From Carya illinoinensis (taxonomy: Eukaryota > Streptophyta > Magnoliopsida > Fagales > Juglandaceae): a stretch of 64,000 bases of DNA. The position numbers and the translations under genes were made by a program. Shown here piece by piece: positions 1 through 10,686 of the stretch. Under the pieces are notes generated by a model. It was not told the origin of the DNA and did not search any database. It worked only from the letters and a program-made list of their open reading frames with translations. The stretch spans positions 25,327,001 through 25,391,000 of the forward strand of contig NC_056760.1 in the NCBI RefSeq assembly GCF_018687715.1, written 5' to 3'. Every line of letters starts with the position of its first letter. Position 1 is the stretch's first letter.

Positions 1-377
1 CTAAAACCATTACATACTCAGTGGCACTTATGTTTGATGTTGTGGGCTAGGGACGACACAAGAAGGCTGTATCACGTGAGTCATAGTTCAAGTAGTAGTG
101 TGCCAAGGTTTGAGTTGGATTCTAGTTTTGATTTGGTTTCGAGACTGACTTAGAAAATCATTTCTTTGATAACATGGCTGAAAAAGCTCCTAGAACACTT
201 AAGGATGATCTATAGCCTACACAAACCACACAACCATCTTGCATCATCTTGCCTTAGCATGCATAGAATTTTAATATCAAACATAGCATGATGTCTATGA
301 TACCCCAATTTCATGGGATGGAATTTGAAAATCCATAGCTACATTTAACTGATTTTGAACTTGTTTGCATTACATTC

Positions 378-1175
378 ATGCATAGGGCCATCACTTATGA
401 GATGATTAGATTGATTCTTTTTCCTTTGTCATTAAAAGAAAAAGTTAAGGCGTGGTTTAATTCTTTTAGGCCCAACTTCATTGCTAGTTGGTCTGATTAT
501 GATATGGAAAAAGAGTTCTTACACAAGTATTTTCCCTTACAGAGAACTCAATCTTTGCATGAGCAAATTAGTTAATTCATGCAGAGAGCATATGAGACCT
601 TCCATCCAAGCTGGGAAAGGTTCAAAGAGCTGATCAACATATGTCCTCATCATGGGTTCGAGTCATGGCGATTGGTGAATTACTTCTACACTGCTTTAAC
701 CCATGCGTCGAAGCAATTTGTTCATACCATGCACATTGGGGAATTTTTCAATAAGGAGCCTGAAGATACTCTTGGCTTCCTTAATTATTTGGCCAAGAAT
801 GCTCAACAATGGAATACAAGAGTCGAAAGAAAACCAAGTACTACTCAACCATTGAGAGCAATAAGTGGTGGAGGGCGGCATGAACTAAAAGATGATATTG
901 ATGTTCAAGCACAATTGGCTATTGTCGTTAGAAGGTTGGAAGTCGTGGAATTGGCAAAAGGGAAATTAGTGAGTAAAGTTCAGGAAGTGTGTGCTCTCTG
1001 CACCGATGCTAGTCATAAAACTTTGGAGTGTCCTGCTTTGCCAATGTATCAAAATGGTGATGTAGAACAACCTCAAGGTGTAAATTGGGTGAGTCGGCCC
1101 CAGAACCCACCAATATTAAACATCTACACTCCAGCATGGCGGAACCACCCCAATTTTTCATGGAGAAATGACTAA
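378..1175 (+). pseudogene. Athila gag remnant
   Basis: Two in-frame segments (378-575 and 579-1175) are one Gag reading frame broken by a single TAA at 573-575. The first part has the retrotransposon Gag signature of a tryptophan-rich stretch followed by a 'EKEFLHKYFP'-like segment. The second has 'FKELINICPHHGF' and 'YFYTALTH', both shared with the other Athila copy near 59 kb. A C-x2-C-type cluster at about 990-1035 resembles the degenerate zinc knuckle of Athila Gag. The frame continues in pieces to about 1880 as the low-complexity Gag C-terminus. Non-functional. Confidence 0.75.
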
Positions 1176-1289
1176 GGACAATCAAGTCAAACAGTTGCAC
1201 TCCCTCAAAATAAATTCCAACAATTTCTCATGGCTTAGTATCAATAACCCTTCCAACCTCCTAAAAAGTCACTGGATGATACAGTTTCT

Positions 1290-1940
1290 TAGATGGCTAC
1301 CACCTTTCAGCAATTTATAGTAAGCCAAAATTCAACCAACGCTCAAAATTCTCAAGCTATCAATGGAATCAAAGGCACCCTTAGCAAAGTGATGACTACT
1401 GTAAACACCTTGGAGAAGTGTAAATTTCCAGTTCAAGCTCAACCCAACCCGCAAATGTACAAGCCAGCTCAAGTGCATTCATTTGAAAATGAAGACCTCA
1501 AACCAGTGAAAGTGGGGATTACACTGAGGAGTGGTAAGCAAATTGAGCGACTAGGTGTTTTTGGACAAGCTAAACCAAGGTCATCTATTGAAGATGATTG
1601 TGAGTCCGAATAGTGCCCCAAGGTCTTGGAAGATGTAACGGAATCACCCAAGGCACAGGTTGACTCAAGTGGGAACCAACAAAAAGATAATGAGCCTATA
1701 GGTCAGACAATTGAGGAGTTGAAAAAGGAATATGTGTCTACAGTACCATACCCTCAAAGATTTTTGTCGACTACTAAGAGTAAACAGCAAAAAGAAATTT
1801 TGGAGGTGTTCAGGTTTCTGCTGTTGGAGGCATTTAGCAAATTCCCTCTTATGCCAAGTTTTGGAAGGAATTATGCATAGTGAAGAGACAAATGAATGTG
1901 AAGAAAAAAGCCTTTCTAACGATAATTCAGTGTGAGACTC
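1290..1940 (+). pseudogene. Athila gag C-terminal / gag-protease linker remnant
   Basis: Reading-frame pieces at 1293-1613 and 1626-1880 carry 'GIKGTLSKVMTTVNTLEK', 'ITLRSGKQ' and a 'VPYPQRF' motif. The same motifs occur in the same order in copy 2 (minus strand, about 57.7-58.3 kb), so this is the Gag C-terminal spacer before protease. Stops at 1611-1613 and 1878-1880 break it. Confidence 0.65.
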
Positions 1941-1949
1941 CTCTAAGGT

Positions 1950-2800
1950 ATAGAGATCTAAGCTCCCCTACAATTTCCATCATGATTGGTGAATCCTGAA
2001 TTGCTAGAGGTTCGTTGGATTTGGACAATGGTGTGAATTTGTTGCCATACTCACTTTATGAGCAACTTGGTTTTGGAAAATTAAAGATGACCACAATCAT
2101 GCTCTAATTAGCCTATAGATCAATTAAGAAGCCAAGATGAGTTATGAAAGATGTGCTTATGCAAGCCAATAGGTTTTACTATCCAATTGACTTTGTGATT
2201 TTGGATATGCAGTCAAGTGTAAACAGTTCTCAAGCTAATGTCATCCTTGGGAGGCCATTTCTAACTACATCAAATGCCTTGATCAACTATAGAAGTGGCA
2301 TCCTAAAGCTCCCGAACATGGCACTTGAGTTGAATGTTTTCAACTCTTGCAAAATGCCGAACCACTTTGATGACACAAGTGACTTGAATGTTGTGGAGGG
2401 TTTGACACCGATAAAAAACATTTGCTCTATCTCTTTTTCAGATGATGAGTATATTTTTCAAACTTTTGAGTTTTTGCTTAATGAGGAAACTAACCATCCT
2501 AATGAAAATTTTCTTAAGGTGTTAGATTGTGTTGCAAATTGTGCTTCGCCACCAGAGGTACAAGTCACAAGTGCAAAATGGCAGCCCCATTTGAGACTCT
2601 ACCACCACCAGACATATTTAAATCTTTAGAGAAAGAAGCTCCCCAGCTAGAACTGAAACCATTTCTTGAGAATTTAAAATATGCATTCCTTGGCCCTAAA
2701 GAAGGCACCTTTCTTGTGGTAATATATTCAAAATTAAATCAGAAAGAGGAATGTCTTCTTATTGAAGTCATAAAGACGTATCGACACGCAATTGGATAGA
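1950..2800 (+). pseudogene. Athila aspartic protease and downstream linker remnant
   Basis: The frame at 2144-2629 contains 'FVILDMQSS' and 'VILGRPFLTTSNALI', the C-terminal protease signature shared with copy 2. The upstream segment (about 1985-2100) has 'NLLPYSLYEQLGFGKLKMT'-like coding but the catalytic Asp-Ser/Leu-Gly triad region is degraded. The linker (2527-2799) precedes reverse transcriptase. Multiple stops; not functional. Confidence 0.65.
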
Positions 2801-2859
2801 CCATAACTGACATCAAAAGTGCTGCTATTTGTATTCACAAATTCCACTTGGAAGCTGAT

Positions 2860-3560
2860 GCCCGACCAATTAGAAATGCTCAACGTAGGCTTAACCCCAC
2901 CATATGTCTAAACTTTCTGTCCTTAGGACGGTTAAAGATATTCGTTCCTTTCTTGGCCATGCTGGCTTTTATAGGCAGTTTATTCAAGGTTTCAGTTCTA
3001 TTGTAAAACCTTTGTACACTCTTTTACAAAATCATATTGAATTTGTTTGGACTGATGAGTGCTAAAAAGCGTTTGATGCCCTTAAATAATTGCTTACCAT
3101 CACCCCCATTATGCAACCTTCGCAGTGGGACATTCCCTTTGAAATTATGACTGATGCAAGTGATTATGCGTTGGGTGCTGTTTTGGGGCAGCATGTGAAT
3201 AACAGACCTTCTGTGATTTGTTAGGCCAATAGAACATTGAATGAAGCCTAGAAAAATTACACCACTACTAAAAAAGAATTACTTGCAGTGGTTTTTGCAC
3301 TTGATAAATTATGGGCTTACATTTTTAGTTCTCCTGTTACCATTTTCACTGACCACTCTGTTTTAAAGTATTTGTTGGCTAAGAAAGATGCCAAACTACA
3401 CTTAATTTGCTGGATTTTACTACTTCATGAGTTCAACATCAACATTAAGGACAAGAAAAGAGTTGAGAATGTTGTAGCTGACCACCTCTTTAGATTACCA
3501 TCATCCCCCTCTTCAAATGTTAGTCTTCCTCTTGATGATAGTTTCTTGGATGAGTAGCTC
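2860..3560 (+). pseudogene. Athila RT stub fused by deletion to RT C-terminus and RNase H
   Basis: The start of reverse transcriptase (Arg-Leu-Asn-Pro-Thr at about 2890) is followed almost at once by 'TVKDIRSFLGHAGFYR' (about 2930), which belongs at the end of RT. The palm with its F-M-D-D box is missing, so about 0.7 kb is deleted compared with copy 2. RNase H follows: 'TDASDYALGAVLGQ' near 3150-3190, then 3288-3557 with 'FTDHSVLKYLLAKKDAK' and the final 'VADHLFRLP'. Stops occur at about 3063, 3222 and 3249. Confidence 0.75.
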
Positions 3561-3769
3561 TTTGTGATTCATAGAGCCCCCTAGATAGTTGACCACTGAC
3601 ATAGTCAATTATGTGGTGACTGAATGAATGCCTTTTGACTGGTCCACCCAAGATAGGTGCTGATTTCTATATGAGGTTAGACATTTCTACTTTGATGATC
3701 CTTATCTTTTCAAATATTTTTCCGATTGATTGATTCGGAGATGCATTTCCATGATGAGTTTTCTTAGTA

Positions 3770-4510
3770 TTGAGATTTTGTCATATGGGTGCGTGTAGTG
3801 GTCATGGTCAGTTTTCAGTAAAGAAAACAGTAGCAAAAATTTTACAAAGCAGTTTTTATTGGCCTTCCATGTTTAAAGACGCTTACAATTTTTGTAAAGC
3901 ATGTAAGTCTTGTAAAAAATTAGGATCCATTAGCAAAATAAACATGATGCCCATTTTCCATATTCTTACTTTAGAAATCTTTGAATGTTGAGGAATAAAC
4001 TTCAAGGGTGTGTGTGGTGGCCATTGCTTGCAAAACTAATGACCATCATGTTGTGCTAAAATTCTTACAATCTTTGTTTGCTCGGTTTGGCATGCCTACG
4101 GTCATCATCAGTGATGGAGGTTCTCATTTTTGTAACAAATCATTTTCTACACTGATGAAGAAATATAGTATCACACATCAGGTTTCCACCCCTATAACCC
4201 CCAAACAAATGGACAAGCTGAATTGGCAAACAGAGAAATAAAAATCATTTTGGAGAAAATTGTAAATCCTAATAGGAAAGATTGGTCAGTTAACCTTCTT
4301 GATGCTTTGTGGGCCTATAAGACAGCTTTTAAAACTAATTTAGGAACATCTTCTTATCGATTAATTTGTGGTAAAACTTGTCATTTACTTGTTGGCATTC
4401 AACATCGAGCTTTGAGGGCCATAAAACATGTTAACTTGTTACTTGATGAAGCTTTAGGGTTGAAAAAATTGTATATCAATAAATTGGACGAAGCTTGCCA
4501 GAATGCTTAG
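3770..4510 (+). pseudogene. Athila integrase remnant
   Basis: 3770-3991 holds the zinc-binding segment ('CHMGACSGH', then C-x2-C 'CKACKSC'). 4008-4241 is the catalytic core with 'FARFGMPTVIISDGGSHF', and 4223-4510 continues with '[20 protein letters not shown]'. The D and E of the DD35E core are visible but fall in different frames, so the gene is dead. Confidence 0.75.
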
Positions 4511-5186
4511 GACAATGCTCAACTAGCAAAGGAGCACATGAAAATTCTGCACAACAAATAGATCCATCCCAAGCATTTTACACTTGGCCAGGAAGTTCTT
4601 CTTTATAACTCTCGTTTGCATATTTTTCCTAGTAAATTGAAATCTCGTTGGACTGGTTCATAGGTCATAACAAAAATTCATTCTTATGGGGCAATGGAAA
4701 TTCAAAATCCTAAGAGTAATGCATCCTTCATTGTTAATGGTCAGCACTTTAAGCCTTTTATTTCCACTTATGACCCAAGTGATGAAACTCTTTTTGCCCA
4801 GAAATCTTATGATCCCTGAATGCCATCTCTTTTATTGTCTCTTTTTATTTTGTTATTTTCTTTTATTTTCTTTGTTTAATTTTTCACATTGTCTGCTTTC
4901 CTTTACATGGTTTTTCTTTCTTTTCCTATTGACATTGAGGACAATGAATTGGAATTTGCAATCATGTGTTTAGGTTGAATGGGTAAAATGCTGATTCATA
5001 GTTTGATAGTGATTGTTATTGAACTTTGTTAATGTATGATAGACAAATTTTCCTTCATAAGCACATAGCTTTGACATTGATGAATTATGAATAGGGATAG
5101 AACTTTTCTAATATCTAAGTTTGGAAGCATGTTGACAACGACTCTAGAATTGATTTTGTATGGATGAAGGGCAAAATCATTGTTGT

Positions 5187-5530
5187 GAATACCGTACCAT
5201 ACCAGCCACTAGTTCGGTACAAGTATTTTACCTGTTTCGTACCGATCCAAATATCGGTCGGTATTTCGGCCTTTACTTTTTTTTTTTCATTTCTTCAAAC
5301 TACAAGCTCATTTTTTACTCCCAATTCAGATTATACTATTTATAATATATATATATATATATATATGTATTTATGTATAATTTATTCAAATATAGACTAT
5401 TATTTTGGAATATAATTTATATATATTTTTATATATAATTTATTCATATATCGACTATTTCGAAAAGGTACCAGTACTGAAATATTTCATTTCAATATCT
5501 TGACCAGCTCGGCATTCGTTACGGTATTCA
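5187..5530. mobile_element. MITE-like element with GAATACCGTA terminal inverted repeats
   Basis: The left end GAATACCGTACC is matched inverted by TACGGTATTC at 5520-5530, and GGTAC-rich segments follow each end. The interior is AT-rich with an (AT)n run at 5349-5366. Length is about 344 bp, inside Athila copy 1. I could not confirm a target-site duplication. Confidence 0.5.
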
Positions 5531-5679
5531 AAAAATTGGACAAAACAATTAGGAGATAACTGCTTTTTCACTTTACACCTCACATGTATTCTTATTTACT
5601 TACCACTTGGACCAAACTAGAGAGAAGTACACTATAGGACTATTGTGTCATTTGAAAGAAAGAAAAAAAAAATTACCAT

Positions 5680-5788
5680 GGGCCCGCATAAGTGGTAAGG
5701 GTGAACTTGGGAATGTGTGGGTTAGGCACACGATCCTGGGTTTGATTCTCCATTGTGTGTAGTCGTTAAAAAAAAATAATAAATAAAC
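5680..5788 (+). mobile_element. tRNA-derived SINE-like sequence
   Basis: A box-A-like stretch GCATAAGTGGTAAGG (5686-5700) and a box-B-like stretch GGTTTGATTCTC (5739-5750) are spaced as in tRNA-derived SINE heads, followed by an A-rich tail (5765-5788). About 110 bp. No clear target duplication was found, so this rests on the two promoter boxes and the tail. Confidence 0.5.
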
Positions 5789-6436
5789 AAATTGCAATAG
5801 TAAGGGAAACTCAATGAAACTTCCTAAGTAAATGGCTAGAAACAGTTTCCAAACTTTGGGAGTCGGAAATCAATAAATAAATGAATGGAAATTCTTTTCA
5901 ATAGAGTTGGCGCAAAAATACTAGACATTGCAGCCTTGAAGTAGTGAGGAGCAGCAATGATCACTCTTCAAGTGAAAAATCTTTAGGATGTTCAATGGTA
6001 CACACATAATTTTTTTTAAAAGGTACGTGAAGGGCTTGTTTCCAAGAGTTTTCCTTCAATCCAATGTGGAAGAGATACTAGTTAGTCCATTGAAGTTGCT
6101 ACTTTGATTTGAATTTGTGAGAAGTAACATCTTTGTGATTGAGAATTTATGGTTGGTTGGTGTGCTTATGAGTGAAAGATTGTCTGATTGCAATATTCTG
6201 TTCAATTCTATTTCACTATTTTGCTAAGAGACTAGCAAAACACTAGTTGGGGGTGTGATTGAGTTATAATATTGTGATTATTTTGCACTTAAATTCGAGT
6301 CAATCCCACATTTCTTACTAGAAATTGAATGAGTTGAGTCTTGATAAATCAATTCTAACTCATTTGATAACAATCTAGTTTTATGATCTTTAATCTCTAA
6401 TTTATTACATGAAATTGAGAAAGTTTAATTGTTATG

Positions 6437-6459
6437 CATATATATATATATATATATAG
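6437..6459. repeat. (AT)n microsatellite
   Basis: Uninterrupted alternating A/T run of about 20 bases. Similar runs lie at 5349-5366, 16479-16502 and 17171-17192. Confidence 0.9.
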
Positions 6460-8735
6460 GTGGGCCATTCGGGCTCTTGCACTACACAGAAATTTGAACC
6501 AAATCAAATGCCTAGACTTCACATTATGGAAAACAACTCTCACACCCAAACCATTCACATTACGGAAGTCACTCGTGTTCATTGCTTTGGATTTTCGACT
6601 ACACTTCATGGAAACTCACCATTCACGCAGACCCTTGCAGACTCACACACGATAGCACCAAGCCAAACGTCCAGACTTCTTTACGAAAAGCACATACCAA
6701 GAGCAGTGCGCTACAGCCCCTGCATTTTCATGCTACAACCCCTAAAATTCACATGGGAATTAAAGTCAAATGGAAAGCAGCGTCACATGGCTCCTACATC
6801 TTCACTTCACGGAATATTTTTGGCTTGACTTTTCAAGGGGACCACGCAAAGTAGCAGACTCAGGAAGCAATGCATTGGCCCTTTCTCAAATTTCTTCTTG
6901 CTTCTGAATGTGGACTTTGCACGCCAGTGTTGGTTTGGGGCATTTCAGTTTTGACATAACAGTAGGAGGAAAAGCACAAGAAATTCTTTTTGTTTTTGAT
7001 CCTTGGACGCAACTCAACGCTGCGCTGCACGAGCACATCTCACAGAAAGTTATCTCACATTTTACGGCCCCTGAAATTGCATCTCATGGAAAGCTACATT
7101 TCAAACGGCTCTACAACTTCTTTGCACCAGACACACCATACCAGTTCACGTGAGTCTCATTCCAAGACATTGCTGCAGTAGAGCACATCCCTTCGTTCTT
7201 TCCTTTATTGGACATACAGATACTACTAGTAGGAAAGTGAGGCTCTGTTATAGCTGCTGCTAGAGTTTAGTGAGCCTCGGTTACACAGACGAATGCCTGC
7301 TACATTTTTGGTGTTTTTGGTCTATGTAATAGAAAGGCAACTCATTTGTTACCTCAAGGAAGAGAGAAAACGAAAATGAAGGAGATAAAAACATTTGCCT
7401 TTTGCTAGAGAGTTGTAGACTGTATTCAGTCGACTCCCAAGACCTATTTTCCATCAATTTCAGTTTTGACATTTTTCTTATTGAATCCAAGACTTGTAGC
7501 TGGATTCAAGCTCTTATTTTCACTACATTTACACTAAGTTATTTCTCATTTCAGCTTGGTTTATTTCAGTAGTAGTATTTTTGGTAGTCACTTGTATTTG
7601 GAATTATTCTCAGTAGTTTCTGATTTTTGGTCACTTATGTTTGGACTTCCACTTGGTGGCTCTAAATCTTTCTTCCAGTAGCATTTTATTTCCATTTCGA
7701 TTTAGTAGTTTTGGTAGTCACATGTGTTGGATTTATTCTCAATGGCATCCATTTGTTCCTTCAGCTACATTTGGACTTATATCCATGCGTTATGACTTAT
7801 GTTGAATTGTTTGAAGTTGTACTTTGGATTGTACTAAGTGGTGTTGAATGATTCTAATTAGTGTAAATTTTTCTAGGTTAGATTGAACTCTTGGAGATGA
7901 GAAATAGTGGGTTTCAGATTTGCACACATGGCATTTGATGAAATGTCTCTTGGAATTTAATATTCGCAATCTTCCGTTTATTTCTTGGAAACATCAGATT
8001 AGATGATTTGATGAATGTGGTTTAGCTTCTTAAATAAGGATAATCAAAATTTATTCAATGCACATTCACAAATCCATTTAATGAATGGAAGTGGTTGAAA
8101 TAGCATCAAGGTGTATTGGAGTAAAAGTTATTGGATGCGAGTTAAATATTTCTTATTCCCCACTCATGTTTGACATGTTATTTTCTTCATTTTTTTCCAT
8201 ACCCTTTAGCATTCATTCACCATCTCTTACAAAGGAAACAATGGCATTTTTAACAATATCCAAAAAGAATCAGTTCTCATTGTGAATACCATTGTAGATA
8301 GTCTTAGTTAATATATTTCTTTTATTTTTAATCATGGATAAATTTGCAATCTAGACTAATTGATCCTAAAGGAAATGACTTAGAGACTTCCCTATTAGTA
8401 CATGACAACTCTTATACTTAGAAGTAACTCTTAAAACACTTTTTAGAGAGAGTCACATATCATTATAAATTTATAGATTATTAGTGTTTGTACACTAGTA
8501 TTAAATGTTATTATAAATTAGTATTACAAGTTAGTGCATTAGTTTATTATACATTAGTCGATGTTTACATATGTCATACACTATTATTAGTCAATTTAAT
8601 CTACTTATATTATTTAGGAACAATAATTAGTTCATACTATTATTGAATTTAAATAACTATATAAATTATAATTATATAAAATATATATCATGAATGTATA
8701 GAAAAATACACATATTTTTTATAAAATATGCACAA
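6460..8735. other. Intergenic stretch with no recognised gene
   Basis: Short open frames (for example 6460-6828 and 6908-7153) show no domain, no start context and no splice pattern I recognise. 6460-7200 is less AT-rich than its surroundings and could be the internal or LTR part of an old retroelement, but no boundary supports that. 7200-8735 is AT-rich with nothing identifiable. Confidence 0.5.
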
Positions 8736-9020
8736 CATCAGAGTCGGAGTCGGAGTCAGAGTTGAAGGGTGAAGTCAGAGGGTGTCAGAATTGAAATCAG
8801 AGTCGGAGTCGAAGGGTGAAGTCGGAGTCAAAGTTGGAGTAGAAATTAGAGTCGAGGTATTGGAGCCAGAATCAGTCCGACCCCACCCCCCCCCCCCCCC
8901 CCCGGGCCACTCCTACTTCGACATTTTTGGCAAAAAAAACTTTCACTCTGCTTTGACTCTTCTGACTCCAACTTGTCAGAGCAGGAGTAGAGTTAGAGTG
9001 GGAGTCGAATTTTTAATTTT
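8736..9020. repeat. GGAGTC-type repeat with central poly-C tract
   Basis: 8739-8880 is made of degenerate GGAGTC/GAAGTC units. A run of 18 C (8886-8903, preceded by CCCCA) follows. 8945-9012 repeats the motif first in complementary form (ACTCTG...GACTCC) and then forward. An open frame here is a by-product of the hexamer period. Confidence 0.85.
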
Positions 9021-9881
9021 TGCTCAACCCTAGAGAAAAGCAAGAATGAGATTGAAAGGAATAAAAGATAATAAATAAAAATGCATCTTTTCATTTTTAG
9101 AAACTTTTTAAAACCAAACTTAAGTTATAAATGTCAAGACTTATTAAAGAATATTTTTTATTTTTTTTATTTTTATGTTTTATAATAAGTTTTCCACTTA
9201 ATTTTTAATTAGGTTTTTCAAGAAGATTCTTTTATTCCAAAATTAATAGGGTTAGGGGCTTATTTTGATTTTTCTAGACGAAATAAATTTTCAGACCTTG
9301 TTTTGAGAATAAGGGAGGTGTTTCTAAGTTTTTTTTTTTTTTTAATATTTATTATTATTTAAGAGTTTGAGGGGTAAGCGTTGTTTTCATTGTTTCAAAC
9401 AATAGGGATTATTAAAAATATAAAATAAATAAGTAAATAAATAAAATTTTATAGGAGTATAAGATGGTTTTTCAAGCTTTTGTTTTGTATTTAAGATAAT
9501 ATTATTATTTTGATGTTGATGAATTTTTTTTTAATAATTTTTTTAAAGGGAGACAAAAGGTGAAAACTTCCTTCCTCCGTATATGTCATTTCAATTAAGA
9601 AAATAATTTATATAGTCTTAAAGTTTCATATAGTCATTTTAAAATAAAAGATCCAACGATATTAATCATGTCATTAAAGTAAAAGAGTCTTCCTGTGACT
9701 ATTATCTTTTCTTTCTCGAGTATGGTTTTTCTGCACCGGAGATGGAGAGAGGCTTCTTCTTTGTTACTCCTTTCTTATAGAATCTTTTAAACAATACATC
9801 TAGAACCATCTTTTTAATAGATAGCATCAATCAATTTGTCCTTGTGATGCTAGAATTCCATATTTGATTCACAACACTACC
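9021..9881. other. AT-rich intergenic DNA
   Basis: No open frame, domain, terminal repeat or RNA gene recognised. Contains poly-T runs around 9330-9345 and 9525-9545. Confidence 0.6.
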
Positions 9882-10686
9882 TAGGGGTGAATTCAGTCCG
9901 ATCCGATCTATCTAGAGGGTATCTTTTAGACTAAACCGAATCCCTTCAGTATAGGATTTTCCCACCCTGACTAGACCAATCCTATCCAATTGGTCTATTC
10001 AATCCATAGGATCTAAATGGCACCATTTAGATCCTACTTCATTCTAAACATCCATAGCAACTTCTGAATTTGCTCAACTTCAACTTGAGCAGAAATCAGC
10101 CCGTGAGTTCACTTAATAGGTGCTAGACACACTGCTCAAACGAATCACTAACCCTAGTGTTCACTTGAGCCTTGCTCGACATACTGCTCGAGCTAAGAAT
10201 AAGAGAAAATGAGGGAGAAAGGGAGAGAAATAGAATTGAATGTCCATATGAGACTCTTCATAAGTATGACTATGCTAAGAAAATAAAAATTAGTAATGAA
10301 TAATTAAAATTTTGGGAAAATTTTTCATGGAACTAATATTTCTTCATCACTATTGTCTATTTACATAAAATGTCATAAATTATCACATGATTTATAATAT
10401 ATTATTAATTGATAGCATATATTATTTAATATTTTTTATGGTTAATGATAATAAATTAGATGAAAATGGCATCATTAACTTATATAAATACTATAAAAAT
10501 AATATATTAAATTATTAAAAATATTTTAAATATATATATAGTTTGGTATAATTTGGACCGGTCCAGTCCAAAATTTATAAATCTCGGGATTAAACCGAAC
10601 TTCTTCGATTCTTAATTATTGGGATCAATATCGGCCCCTCCAGTATTCAATAAGGTCCGGTCTAGTTTAAATTTCGTACACCCCTA
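9882..10686. mobile_element. Non-autonomous hAT-type DNA transposon
   Basis: The ends are TAGGGGTG (9882-9889) and its inverted match CACCCCTA (10679-10686). This TAGGGGTG-type end is common in plant hAT non-autonomous elements. Subterminal CCGATCC/CCGGTCC motifs are also mirrored near both ends. The 8 bases before (ACACTACC, 9874-9881) and after (CCACTACC, 10687-10694) differ at one position, as expected for an aged 8-bp hAT duplication. The 805-bp interior codes for nothing recognisable. Confidence 0.8.

Larger units (their letters stand above)
1..6420 (+). mobile_element. Degenerate Athila-type Ty3/gypsy retrotransposon, copy 1 (5' end outside window)
   Basis: Gag, protease, RNase H and integrase remnants run in order on the plus strand between about 300 and 4510, with many in-frame stops. 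The integrase and Gag wording match the Athila branch of plant Ty3/gypsy elements. After integrase, 4925-4950 carries the ATTGAGGACAATG-type motif common before the 3' non-coding part of such elements. The non-coding stretch 5790-6300 is recognisably similar to the reverse complement of 53020-53460 in the second Athila copy, which supports the 3' extent. The 5' LTR is not in the window and the exact 3' LTR end was not resolved. Confidence 0.8.

Noticed and set aside
6460..7181. Cluster of plus-strand open frames of 60-120 codons
   Set aside because: No recognised domain or conserved motif and overlapping frames; kept only as unresolved intergenic sequence.
8782..9033. Open frame with Ser-Glu and Val repeats
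   Set aside because: By-product of the GGAGTC hexamer and poly-C tract; no protein signal.
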